A DNA stretch of 64,000 nt from the NCBI GenBank assembly GCA_022495005.1, contig JAGYXB010001325.1, positions 124,001 to 188,000 on the forward strand. Reading direction: 5' to 3'. Origin of the DNA: Rhyacophila brunnea. Lineage: Eukaryota > Arthropoda > Insecta > Trichoptera > Rhyacophilidae. A program made the translations under genes and the position numbers. Under the pieces are notes generated by a model. It did not search any database, was not told the origin of the DNA, and worked only from the letters and a program-made list of their open reading frames with translations. This document shows, in pieces, positions 1 to 11,069 of the stretch (the first letter of the stretch is position 1; the number at the start of each line of letters is the position of its first letter).

Positions 1-120
1 CCGGGAGAAGCCCGCCTGTAACAGGGGTGTATCAATTCGCCCCATCTGGATTAAAGTCGAAAGGTACGCCCTGATCTCATCGGCCAACCATCCAATTCCT
101 TGTTCATCCGTTAAGTACAT
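1..120 (-). CDS. Short open frame running off the window edge, unknown
   Basis: On the minus strand an ATG at 120 opens a frame of 40 codons that is still open when the window ends at position 1 (ends ...DTPLLQAGFSR). A stop lies six codons before the ATG. The composition is less AT-rich than the surroundings. No family is recognised; it could be a retroelement ORF end or a host exon. The first 34 bases (codons for the last 11 residues) recur exactly at 3176-3209, which favours repetitive origin. Low confidence that it is a real gene. Confidence 0.22.
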   Translation of the reverse strand, partial: MYLTDEQGIGWLADEIRAYLSTLIQMGRIDTPLLQAGFSR

Positions 121-1942
121 GGCATGATAACAGTTTATAAAAAATTCAACTACAATCTAACTATTCTAACAAAAAAAAAAAACAACTAACTTTACGTATT
201 GTTTCTATATTTATTTTAATTACTATTTTCCTGCTCAAAGCAATGCTCCTGAATGAGTCAGAGTTTGATGTATTTTCCTTTCTTATTATCATTTGTCATA
301 ATTTATTATTATTTTATTTTTCTCCTGTAATGTCATGCGTTTATTTTGTTTTCGTAATGTTTTTGTTATTCTTCTCGTTCTTTTATACTAGTCAGCGGAG
401 GGGTCGTGGAGCTATAGTCTTCGACTCTTGGGCTGTCCAGTTTTTTTGTATTCCGAGAGGCTACATTTGTAGACGTTTGGCCCTCGTTCGGAATTATTAT
501 TTCGTGTTAAGTTTTTCTTCTTCTGGTGCAATAGGAGCGTACCTCGTTTGGCGTCGTCTGCCTTTGCAACCAGGGCGTGGTAGTGGCGTTACTATTGAGC
601 CAGGCTCGTATCGAGCAGCGGATATCCTTCTGTGGAAAGTTTTCCACTCATCTGCTGGTCTCTGGAGTATCACCTCATAGATGGACAGGTACTGTGTCTC
701 CATCTGTTCCTATTACTGCGGGCAAGGCATCGTATAGCGGTACAACGGCCAGGCTCGTTGACGGCGGCACGGCTTTCTCACAGGTACTAGGATGGTTTTT
801 CACAATAAGTATCCATTTCCATTTCTTCTTCTTTCTTTTCTTTGTAGATGGTTACACTTCGGAGGTACCTCTTGTTGTTTCACGATATCTTTCAGGCGTC
901 ACGTCCCTAGCCTCCTCATGAACCTGCGACGAGAAAGGAGAGTGCGCACTCTCCACACCATCAAGCTCTGGTATCATAAGTTGCTCGGTTACGCTGCCTT
1001 CAGATTCGCTCACTTCGAGAGGGGACCCTCTTAGTACTTCCAAATTGTCTTCATCTGTATTTATTCTTTTTCTTTCTTTAGTGATTTATTCGTTTATTAG
1101 ACTTCATTGTACTTTAAATTTATTCGAATTTACATTATTAATTACTCCTACCCCATACATTAAATAGCTACTAATTTTATATAAAATCTTCCCATTGTAC
1201 TTATGGCACTTACTATCACATTTAATATTTTACCCTAATACCCATAAATATTGTGCAACATTGTATCGACTGTATAAATAACATTGATATTAAAAATTGA
1301 AATATTCCACCCTCTCATTATATTTATTTACTGAATCAGTAAACTTAAAACTGTGTAATTAACTTTATTTTTGGTGAAACCCGTTTTATTTAAAAAAAAT
1401 TTGTTATTTTTCTTTTACGCGCGTATGCGACTCGATTTTCTGCCGCGCGTCTCTAAGTTTCTAGTCCAGACGGTTTTTTATGTTTTTCGCGCCCGATCCC
1501 GGCGTTATCGCGTTTAGTCGACATGTCATCCGATTCCAAAGGCGCGCCGATTTTCAGTGCCTCTCACGTTTTATTATTAACATTTTTTTTTTTTTATCAC
1601 AAGCATACAATCTCTACTTTCATCCTCTTATACCTAATTTTAACTTATTATTAAAATTTCACTTATCAACTATAATATACACTTCGTAAAGTGATGCCGT
1701 ATTATTCCCGTTCCGTTTTCGCTGTGTTAAATTTACGATTGGTAATTTGTAAAGAAATAATAGTGACGGTCGTATACTATTTTCTTCGTTTCTCTTTGGA
1801 TTCAAATTATTAACACGGCGTAACTTTGAAACAGGTTTCGCGCTACTGTAGAATATCCTTTCTTTCCCGTTTATAAAATTGTTTGCGTTTTTCAATGTTA
1901 ATGTTTTCGAATTCATTCATATTTACTTTATTTGAACGGAAA
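121..1942. other. Unassigned AT-rich sequence with a GC-richer island
   Basis: Mostly AT-rich with no recognisable coding family. An island at about 360-1040 is markedly GC-richer and has short open frames on both strands. On the plus strand 784-847 looks like a 64-nt intron (CAG|GTACTA donor; pyrimidine-rich tract then TTTGTAG|ATGG acceptor), but the open frames on each side are short and not recognised. It could be retroelement sequence or an untranslated region. Confidence 0.3.
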
Positions 1943-2250
1943 GAATTGGCGTCACTTGGCGAAATGTTATTTTTAAAACTAGAATGTACATTTTTCGTAC
2001 TAATGAACTTAAGATTACAAGGCTCAGAAAGTTTGTCCTTAATTAACTTAAGTCTTAGTAACTTAAGTCAGTACTTAGTCGTACTGGAGACGCGCGAGAA
2101 TTGGCGTCACTTTGCGAAGCGTTATTTTTAAAACTAGAATGTACATTTTTCGTACTAATGAACTTAAGATTACAAGGCTCAGAAAGTTTGTCCTTAATTA
2201 ACTTAAGTCTTTCTAACTTAAGTCAGTACTTAGTCGTACTGGAGACGCGC
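1943..2250. repeat. 155-bp tandem duplication
   Basis: Two adjacent copies, 1943-2095 and 2098-2250, begin GAATTGGCGTCACTT and end GTACTGGAGACGCGC with a period of 155 bp. They differ at only a few bases over about 150 positions. Each unit contains several CTTAAG palindromes and a TTAATTAACTTAAGTC stretch. The high identity implies a recent duplication; function unknown. Confidence 0.85.
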
Positions 2251-3175
2251 TGGTGCTACGGTCTCCAGCACGACGCTAGGCGCGGTCAGCTCCGTACGTG
2301 GACTGTCTTCAAACACTAGAGGGCTCTCCCGGTTTGATGTTGGAGACAGCACTTCTTCTTCGATAAGGGTTACGTCGGAGTCCACTTTTTAGTTAACCAT
2401 TTCTTGGTTGTTCCGGCTCCTGGATCATAAACTTTTATTTAGCGTTCGCGGGCGTAAATTTTATTTCGCAGGTTCGGAAGAATCCATGCGATTCTTCGAG
2501 CTTCACGTTGCCAAGGCGCCATTGAGATACCCGGGGTTCCAGCGGCTAGCTCAGGTGTACATCGAACCCCGGATTCACAAAAAAGAAGAAGATGAGATAT
2601 AAATGATTGGAGTGTAAATAAAACACGGTCTTTCGTGCTCGTAACGTGGTCTTCTTATATTTTACATTTTCTTTAAACGTTTACATATTTTGTTTTAACA
2701 ATAAGTTTCGCAGGTCCGTACATGTTGGAAAAAGGACGCTCACTAACTTTTTTTTCTCTTTTTTAAAACTTCGCGTACCCACGCCATTCCACAAAAAAGG
2801 ACTCTCGTGATTGGCCAAATTTTGTCGCATGATTTTTAATTTGACGAATCACGAGGACCACCTCGGCGCAGGGGCGCAGATATTTCGACGTAGCCGGCAA
2901 GTGCGGCAAAATTTATTATTTTTGAATCCTTATATTTAGTCTTAAAATTATCTCTTTCATCCATCATCATTTATACTTTTTAAATTAAATTAAATTTATC
3001 TTAATTACACCTCCGCCCAATATGCGATTTTCACACACCGGACGAAGGCCTTTACCTATGAATAAAAAATTACTTACGTGGTTGAGCAAGGAATCAGATT
3101 AGATGTTTTATGAAGCCGTTTCTAGAGGTCAGGGTTACGTTTCGACTTATAGCTACTAAATGATTATTTTACACC
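2251..3175. other. Unassigned sequence with an LTR-like polyadenylation block
   Basis: A plus-strand open frame at 2408-2602 ends in a lysine/glutamate-rich tail and is followed after about 10 bases by an AATAAA signal (2616-2621 region) and a GT-rich stretch. This resembles the R/U5 part of an LTR or the end of a retroelement gene, but no LTR boundary or pol domain can be shown. The remainder is AT-rich and featureless. Confidence 0.25.
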
Positions 3176-3209
3176 GGGAGAAGCCCGCCTGTAACAGGGG
3201 TGTATCACT
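3176..3209. repeat. 34-bp exact direct repeat of positions 1-34
   Basis: The 34 bases starting CCGGGAGAAGCCCGCC and ending GGGGTGTATCA are identical to window positions 1-34, which may be longer beyond the edge. Here they abut the truncated LINE reverse transcriptase at 3210, so the copy marks a junction created by deletion, template switching or insertion. Confidence 0.85.
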
Positions 3210-4495
3210 TTTCTTGTGCAATATTAAAAAGAAAGGATGCCAGTGCGTCACCTCTTCTGAGGCCATTCAGTGAAATAAATGGCTCGGATATTTCCGCTTG
3301 AAGCTTCACCCGGCATTGTACTGGTGTCATTGTCATCTCTACAAGTTTAATTATTTTCGCCGGAATTTCAAATTTTCGCATTGCTTCGTATAACCGGTTT
3401 CGATTAATGCTCTTTGATTGATCTCATTGATCACTGCGAGATCTTTGCTCTAACTTTCCCACACACTAGGAAATGGTCTGAGTCTACATTAGTCCCTCTG
3501 TATGTTCAGACGTTCATTAGATCCGATCTGTGCCTGTTGTCTATCAAAATATGGTCTATTTGGTTTATTGTGCACCCATCCGGGGATTTCCAAGTTCCCT
3601 TATATATATCCTTACGGGGAAACATTGTGCTACCAATAACCATATTTAGTGACGCTGCACAGTTAATTAGTTGGGTACCATTATCATTACTTTCATTGTG
3701 AAGACTGTTTTCCAACAATGGCAGTGTAGATCTCCTCCCGTCCTATTTTGGCATTTAGATCACCGAGTATTATTTTCACATTGTGATTTAGGCAACTGTT
3801 GTACGAGCTTTCTAATGCATCGTAGAAGTCCTCTTTTTCCTCATCCGACTTATCCTCTGTAGGGGCATGTACGCTTATGAATGAGTAATTGAAGAAACTT
3901 CCTTTAATTCGCAGTCGCATGATCCTTGGGTTGACTGGTTCGAACCCAATTATTAAATGTTTGACTCGTTTGCTTACGATGAATCCAATCCCAAAATGAT
4001 GTTCACTATCATGGCAGCTATAGAGTATAGTGCAGTCTCGTTTCTCCATCACTCCCTGACCTATCCATCGCATTTCCTGTAGGGCTGTAATATCACATTG
4101 ATATTTTATAAGTTGTTCTGTAAGGAGTTTAAGTGCTACTGGTCGATAGAGTGATAATGTACTCCTGTTCCAAATCGTATTTCCTTAAAGCGTTTGCCAG
4201 GTTGTCTAAGTTGAGTGTCTGGTTTCCGAGGCTGTTGTTGTGGTTTCGTAACAATGTGTTTTTTACGGTATGAGGTTGTTAGCCCCACGCCCACCCCTTT
4301 TCGGAAGGCCATTACTTCCTTCTCCGTTAGCCCTGACCACACCTTCCACCAGGGTTGACTACCTGATCTTAGGTGTAGTTGCTCAGGTTTCCAGGGTTCA
4401 CCACGTGGAGGTAGAGATAGGAATTGAGTAGGAGAGGCTATGCGACACTATCAGGATACAGTCTCGTGTGGTACGCATGCACTACCCCGTTAGAC
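3210..4495 (-). pseudogene. Decayed non-LTR retrotransposon: APE endonuclease plus RT scrap
   Basis: Read on the minus strand from about 4495. The 5' part resembles a LINE leader. An apurinic-type endonuclease domain runs about 4190-3470: IRFGT near the start, TALQEMRW at about 4085-4060, SVHAPTEDK at 3880-3850, ILGDLNAKIGR at about 3765-3735, then DHILIDNRH and TYRG..VDSDH near 3545-3480. After a junction the frame resumes as an RT segment at 3420-3210 with LNGLRRGDALASFLFN, the block just before the catalytic domain. The catalytic YADD region is absent. The frame changes several times, so this is dead. The endonuclease type is that of RTE/L1-like insect LINEs. Confidence 0.85.
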
Positions 4496-4504
4496 CCCCC
4501 CTTT

Positions 4505-5150
4505 TTTTTGTAAACATGTGGTATATAATAAATATTCATTGTGTTCATTAGATATGACATTATAATGTTCTTCCATGTGAAACTTTCCTAAAAAATCTTT
4601 GTAACCGTCAAGGTTTATCGGTAACCGAGATAAATAGTCGGCGTTTTGATTGATTTATCCTGGTTTGTAACGAATGTCATACATGTATTCTTCCAGTTTA
4701 AGCCTCCATCGGACCAATTTTGATCCGGGGTCTTTGACATTAAATAGCCATGTTAGAGGTTGATGATCTGTAACAATGGTGATCTCCTTCCATAGATATA
4801 GGGTTTAAATTGTGCAATTGACCAGATTATCGCAACCAACTCCTCTGTCGTATTGTAATTACCTTCACTGGAATTCAATGTACGTGAGGCATAGCATGAT
4901 GCGTCAGTCGTAACAATGAAAGGCTTGCTAAAATCCGGATACTGCAGAATAGGTGCCGTAGTTAGTTTTGTTTTTAATTCGTCTAATGCGTTCTGCTGAA
5001 AAGCTGTCCATTTATAAGGGGCGTCTTTCTTAAGTAATGATGTGAGGGGTTTAGATAATTTAGAGAAATTATCGAGACACCTACTGTATATCCGACTAAT
5101 CCAAGAAATTATTAAATTTCCTTCGGGTTTTTAGGCTCTAATCTGTTACT
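4505..5150 (-). pseudogene. Ty3/gypsy pol fragment (RT thumb and RNase H)
   Basis: The minus-strand translation reads SLLKKDAPYKWTAFQQ (about 5040-4990), then the RNase H blocks TTDASCYA (about 4915-4890) and TDHQPLTWLF (about 4770-4740), and finally NADYLSRLP (about 4645-4620), the classic end of gypsy RNase H before the linker to integrase. There is one in-frame TAA at the PG-stop-INQN position and a frameshift upstream near 5090. Protease, the RT palm and integrase are absent. The fragment stops at a run of C/T near 4500 next to the LINE remnant. Confidence 0.85.
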
Positions 5151-5400
5151 GCTTGCTGAAAATGTGTGTTTTATTAAACTTACATGATTAATGAAGACTA
5201 TTCGTTTGTCCGTTGAACAAATATTTATCTTATTATTACATATTATTTCCTAACCTCAATGTTTGTAGAAAGATTTTTTATTAATTCATACCTAGTTAGT
5301 TGTCGATATTATGACATAGGTACTAAAATTAGATTCGATACAAATCTGACAATTGACATTGAAAACATATTAAATAAACAGAAAAAAGATGAAAACTTAC

Positions 5401-5584
5401 CTTCATTTTCGTCTTCTTCCTTTATTGTTGGCAAGCTGCGGGTGAATATGTATGGAGCTGGTTTCGGCATTCTCACTAATCTAAAAAACAAATAGGTAGT
5501 CTTATTAGAGTTAACGATGGCACGATGTGTCATGTATTTTAAAAGTATAGGTTTTAATTCTTCCGGACATATTTCAATAGCCAT
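5401..5584 (-). CDS. Putative first coding exon with consensus splice donor
   Basis: An ATG at 5584 (minus strand) opens 61 codons that run into a textbook donor, GAAG|GTAAGTTTTC, at 5401/5400. The predicted peptide starts MAIEICPEELKP and ends with an acidic stretch KEEDENE. A second reading is also possible: TTTGTTTTTTAG at about 5492-5481 is a good acceptor, giving an 80-bp internal exon 5401-5480. The family is not recognised. The next exon would lie at lower coordinates, where only transposon remnants are seen, so the call depends on the splice signals alone. Confidence 0.3.
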
Positions 5585-7430
5585 AACACAATCGCTGCGT
5601 ACCTTTTAATTAATTTTTAATAGCCGCATTTAAACAACATGCTAATTGGATCGATCAGCTGCTTAACGGGGGGACACGGCAGCCGTGTCATCCGCGTCGA
5701 ATGAGCTAAGGAATGGATAAAGATTTTTTTCTCCGTCAAAAGTTGAAATGAATTTCATGACTAAGCTTAGTATATTGCAGTGATTAATAATTTTCATATG
5801 AATGGAACGAATATACCGACTTGTGGTACGTAGCTTGAAGATTTGGAGATAAATGTCAAACAGTTTCTTTTTGTGACAAATTGTGGTTTTGTGACAAGTT
5901 CGGCCGATGTATTGCTTCTGCATCTATTTTTATTTTATTACATGACGTTTTGGGCAAATAGAACTGGAAATGCCAGCTTCCGGGTGGCTTTAAATATTTT
6001 CTGCCTCCTTTCGCCAGTCAAACACAGTACAGTAAAAATGAAACAATAATGCGGTTGGTCGATAGTGTGCGTGCGTATGGGGAGCCGTGATAAATGCCTG
6101 GCAGCCGATGACTGCGTTGTTGAAATGATTTCATTTATCCCCTTCTATTAAAATTGATATAATTTTGCAGGCACGTTAGTATTTACGATTACTGATTTTA
6201 CGTTAAGAATTGACAATAAAGATTATGAAGATTGTGCTCTGAGACAATAGACAGCTCGACGGACGTTGTGACGTTGGCAAGATCTGAATAACTGTGTGGT
6301 ACTGAAGGTAACAACCCCGTCTTTTTATATTACTTGAATACAATAGTGAATGCCTTGCGTTGATGCCATGTCAGCGGTCAACTGTCTAGACTCTTGTTTT
6401 CGTATTTGCTTACACGGTGAAATACGATTGTTCCGCGATACATTGTAATAATATAGAATTTCTGGCGAATGTGCTTTTTAATCAATTCGACCAGTTGGTG
6501 CGTGTGCGTCTGCTAACGGAGGTCACCTTTTATCAATGTGACGATCAAAGGTGAGCTCGCTGGCGATGCGTGTTAAAATACGAGATTACATTTGAAAAGG
6601 GTACTTAAATAAAATAGTTTTACATTGTATGTTTAACTTAAATTCTAACTGTAAGTACTTAAATAGATAGTGCACTTTGGTTGAGATTCACGATGAGCGC
6701 CCACACATCTGTACCCAAATCAAATACAGTCCGGTCATTTTTCAAAATGATAAAGTATTGTTGAGGGTCAGAAATAACCTCTCTCGTTTTCATAATTTTT
6801 TCCAATCTAGCGAACACTATCCGGAAGAATGAATGAGTGGCCCACGACTAGAAATAGTACTTCCACAATTTTTAAATGAGATGGCGGATGACTCTGAAGC
6901 CATTTTGACAACATACGCATAACAGTTGTGTTTTTATTTTGACCCCCACAGCCATCGGCGACAAGCCTTAACTTGGTGATGCGGGGATCAAAATTTGTAT
7001 TTCGGAGGCTGTAAAATACGGCACTTAATATTTCGTGTGAGCTCTTTGATATGTCAATTTCAATCCAAACCTAATTATGGACGTTTGCTTTTTCTGGTGT
7101 TAATTTAACCATCACTATTTCCAATTAGAAACAATTATAATTAAGTATAATAGATAACAATACAATTAGTATTTTTTTTTATCGACATTTAACTTCTGTC
7201 AAATTTAACCAACATCAGTTCCGTTCATATCAAAATACATAATTGTATTGCTATTGTCACCGGCTTTTCGCGGTCTAAGCGAATTATGTATTATGGTGGG
7301 CCGTGACACTAAGCTTGGAGCCAAGAAGTGGGGGGGGGGGGGTGGTACAGAAACACAAGGTTTCTTCTTTCTTCTTTTCAAAATTAATAACAAGGTATAA
7401 ACTGACGCTAAAGTGTTGTATATTTAAACT
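5585..7430. other. Unassigned AT-rich sequence
   Basis: No convincing gene. A minus-strand stretch near 5760-5685 reads FISTFDGEKNLYPFLSSF, loosely like the start of a gypsy Gag core, but it is too short to claim. A run of 13 G lies at 7330-7342. The rest holds nothing recognisable. Confidence 0.4.
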
Positions 7431-8254
7431 GATTTTACACCACACTCAAACACAAAACACTATTTAAAACTACCTAACCTATGACGATATGCTACGGCTG
7501 GTTGAAGATACTGCTAGGCTGGTTGCTTCACTGCTGAAGGCTGCTTATCTCTGCTGAAGGCTGCTTTTCTCTGCTGAAGAAGGCTGCTTGACTCTCCCAA
7601 AGTGTGGTAAATGACGCGCCTGTGGCATCGTCTACACACTTTGGTGTTGCGTGTCTGGGCCAGGGCTGATTCCAAGGCTCGTAGACAGTTGGATCCAGGA
7701 ACTTCCTCGACGTATCCGTCCGTGGGCCAGGGTCGACTGATGATTCAGCTGGTCAGGGAAATATCGAGAGTCCTTGGTTTTGCAATGTGAGTGGTCTGGC
7801 GTGCTGTTATTCGGCAGCATTCCCGTGCGTGATTCTTGAATAGCGCCACCCGCGATGAGTCGGTGGGCGATAGTTTTCCAACTGCGACGGATCCATGACA
7901 GGCGGCATCTTGGAAGTTGTGCGTAGGACGCGCTGGACCCCCCCGGATGATGATGGCTTCTTCTTTCTGGGAAAGATACCAAACTTTTCAGGAGAGACAA
8001 AAAACTATCCCATCTTAACACCATTGTACCGATTTTTTTCACAAATTTATTTACTTAGTTGAATTTGTTCCCTGTTATGACTGTTATCATCATTTTGACG
8101 TAAGATGGATATTTAGAAAGTTAGGTTGACATACAACTATTTGATCGTCAATGTTGGCCACTTTTGTTGACATAAGTCCAATTTTTATGTAAACATACCT
8201 AAATTGAAAACACTAAAATTAGGTATTTATAATGAAACAAAATATAATATTATA
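7431..8254. other. GC-richer island with short CTGCTGAAGGCTGCTT repeats
   Basis: At about 7525-7590 the unit CTGCTGAAGGCTGCTT occurs about three times in tandem with small spacer changes. It is followed (7632-8042) by a minus-strand frame of 136 codons, rich in Ser, Arg and His, with no recognised domain. The composition suggests the leader or LTR region of a retroelement rather than a host gene, but no boundary is visible. Confidence 0.3.
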
Positions 8255-8554
8255 TTAACACATTTTGCGCGGCCTCAATACAAATTCACAGGTACACGCA
8301 TCGGGCGAAAACCAGCGGCAATTGAAATAAAATCGAATTTTACAAAAATCGCTCTATCTTCCAAACTATCAGTTATTTTTAAATGAAATTTGGAATTCAC
8401 ACTCACCATATATTGCTCCTCAGTGCTGTGTTTCTTTTTAGAACAAATTGTTTAAAATAACATAAGTACATGGTGCTAATCACATATTTACAGGAAGGTT
8501 TCGTAAAAAATATTCCATTCACTATAAATAAATTCCCGCACAAAAATTATTATT

Positions 8555-10270
8555 CTAATATTTGGATAAAGTATGATATTTATGAAAACACTCACCCCTG
8601 TGTAGGGGGACGTCACAAAATGTACACATATAACTAGTCAAACTTTTCTTTTTGTGCACCGAACACACTCGACACTGTCTTTGTGGGTATTTTTTTTTAC
8701 CATCTGTAACAATTTTTATCATTCGATGCTTCTTCATATCGAGTGATAACCTACCAGGATGATCACTTTTACCCACTCTTCTTGGTAATCGTGATGTAGA
8801 TGGCCCTGCTTCTTCCAAAATTGCGTCGGTTTCAACGATATGGTCGGCTATCCAAAATTTGCTTATACTACGCAAAAACTGTTTGTAAGTTAGCCTTTTG
8901 GTCGGATTTAATACTTTATAAACTTTAAAAGAATTGAAAAAAGCACAATTTAACAAATACATGACAACTCTCTTTGTCCATTTTTTTGTTCTTCGTATGA
9001 TCGAGTAGTAAGAGAGATACTGATCCGCACGGTCAACCCCTTTCATATATTTATTATATTCGATAACACATAGCGGTTTCCAAATGTGTAGTCTCGTATT
9101 CCAATCGGTGTTGTGACTCTCTAAAATGGTAGATGGATGTATTGTTGAAATCATTCGAACATCTCTCTTTGATTTCCAGAGTTGTAACAATACATCCTTT
9201 CGCCGACGGAAAATACTCTGTCTTGCACTAAGATTGACGTGTTTAAAACATTCTGGGAAGCCTCGGTTTATTCGCATTGTTCCGCACGTCCTAATTTTAT
9301 TTTCTAAAAGTGCTTCACTGGTTTTTACACTATTATAATAATTGTCCATATAGACATGATGCCACAAATTTAAATACGGACCAAGAAGCAATTGGATGGT
9401 GTCTAATAGTGGTCTTCCTTGCCCACTGTAAATGAGCATATTACAGATGTATCCCGTAGTGGCTTCACTGACCATGCGCACTAGGATACCGTATTTTATT
9501 ATCTTAGATGCATTATATACTTTAAATACAAGTCTTCCCCGCCACGGTATAATACCTTCATCTAAAGAAAGTTCCCTTTGAGGCTTATAAACCGAAGAAA
9601 ACTTCGGTATTAGGTATGTCATAATTGGCCTAATCTTTTCAAGGCGATCGCTGGAATCCGTAATGATATCGTTATTTGAAAAGTGCCACGATTGCCAAAT
9701 TTGTCTAAAACGATCACGACTCATTGTTTTAGAATATATTGGTGTTTCTATACTCGGATCAGTAGACCAATAATCATCTCTTGTGTCTTTTCGAACTTGT
9801 CCCATAAGCAAAATGAGTCCGAGGAATTTTTTCATCTCACCAAGATTTACAGGCTTCCATTTGATAGATTTCTTCATTTTCTTGATTCGGGATTCATTTT
9901 GTGTGCGGTATCGATTGCTTTCCTCTACCATCATGCTAAGTAAATCATCTCCAATAAATAAACTAACTATATCCATCACATTTTCAGAATTGTTTGGTGC
10001 TACGCAAATACCAACGTTGCCTAAAAATGGTTCAATATGCGGTGGGTTGTCTATTTCAGACCATTCCATGACTTCCTCTTCCTCCACTTCACTGTCTTCA
10101 GAATCACTGATTTGTAACGGTATCACTGGTACCCTTCTCGTGCGAGGGAACTATTCACTATCGCTGTCGCTATCACTGTCGCTGCCTAATTCTGGTAAAT
10201 CTTCACCCGAATAGGCAGACAAATTATCGGCAAATATTTCGTCATCGCTTTCATAATTTTCTGAAGCCAT
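8555..10270 (-). pseudogene. piggyBac-family transposase with one in-frame stop
   Basis: Encodes a DDE/D transposase that would excise and insert the element at TTAA. The ATG at 10270 starts MASENYESDDEIFADN, a typical acidic N-terminus. Codon 40 (10153-10151) is TAG; the frame then stays open for 531 codons to TAG at 8557-8555. Full length would be about 571 residues, close to the 594 of the type piggyBac. The three catalytic aspartates are present at about residues 237 (SLDEGIIPWRGR), 309 (YMDNYYNS) and 413 (GVDRADQY), with family-like spacing. The C-terminus is a cysteine/histidine zinc-binding domain (CRVC...CTFC...C). Apart from the nonsense codon no damage is seen, so it died recently, or uses a downstream start if functional at all. 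Confidence 0.93.
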
Positions 10271-10942
10271 TTTTTAAAGATTAAATAAAATATCGATTAC
10301 TTAAATATATTTCACTTGTAAAAACACACCCGTTCTATAGCGCCGTATTTCAAGACTGAAAATTCAATACTAATATTCAATATAGATCGTAGTAGATTAC
10401 AGACATCTAAATAACATTGGTTTCCACTTATGTTATAATTTATTGCTCCGCTCGCATACCAGCGTTATCGCACCGCACAATATCACTTACACAAGTGCGA
10501 AGAATGCATTCCGTCTATCACAAATTGTCGTCTTTTCACTCGCTCACAAAGGATAATATTATAGTATGAAAAGGAGGCCTATGTATTTATCACACATCAT
10601 AAAAATATACATATAATCGCATTCACAGTACAGCGAACAAACCATGTTTAAAGAATACATCGATATTTCACAAAATGTTGTCTTCCTGCTCACCCATCAA
10701 AAAATAAACAAGTGTAAAAAGAAGACGCATATAGTTTTAGCATTCTTATCGTCTACAGAAATATAGTTCGCTGATTTAGTGACTCTAAACAAATTTCCTG
10801 ATTACGCACAAGCTCTCATTTGGGCTGCGCAAGAGTGTGTGTGTAAGTAAATGAATCGACGGTAAATTATTTTTTTTTGTAGATGTGTGTGTAGTTTGAA
10901 ACATTTTCAAACCGTTGACATAAAATATTCGTATGCAATAAT

Positions 10943-11054
10943 CGGGTAGAAATACCTTTCCCGCACTTCAAGTGGAGCCGGCGTAAAAGGTATTTCTACC
11001 CGTCCCGCCGACGAGCACCGGTACGGCGCGCGGGTAGAAATACCCTTCCCGCTC
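10943..11054. repeat. Subterminal repeats of the piggyBac right end
   Basis: The motif CGGGTAGAAATACC occurs at 10943 and 11031 in direct orientation and at 10986-11002 inverted. The first and third are followed by TTCCCGC. The third copy runs into the terminal inverted repeat. In piggyBac elements subterminal repeats are bound by the transposase C-terminal domain; that role here is inferred. No equivalent array is visible at the left end. Confidence 0.7.
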
Positions 11055-11069
11055 AAGATGTGTTAATAT

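Larger units (their letters stand above)
8259..11062 (-). mobile_element. piggyBac-like DNA transposon, nearly complete
   Basis: The element is bounded by TTAA at 8255-8258 and TTAA at 11063-11066, the target duplication typical of piggyBac. The termini are imperfect inverted repeats: CACATTTTGCGCGG on the left and, read inward from the right, CACATCTTGAGCGG. The total is about 2.8 kb with one transposase gene on the minus strand (8555-10270). The right end carries extra subterminal repeats (10943-11054) that the left end lacks. The right TTAA lies inside the duplication made by the neighbouring hAT element, so piggyBac arrived second. Confidence 0.92.

Noticed and set aside
784..847. 64-nt intron-like segment (plus)
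   Set aside because: Good splice-like signals, but flanking frames are short and unrecognised; not enough to call a gene.
2538..2552. TTCCAGCGGCTAGCT shared with 13250-13264
   Set aside because: Only about 15 bases with no flanking similarity; could be chance.
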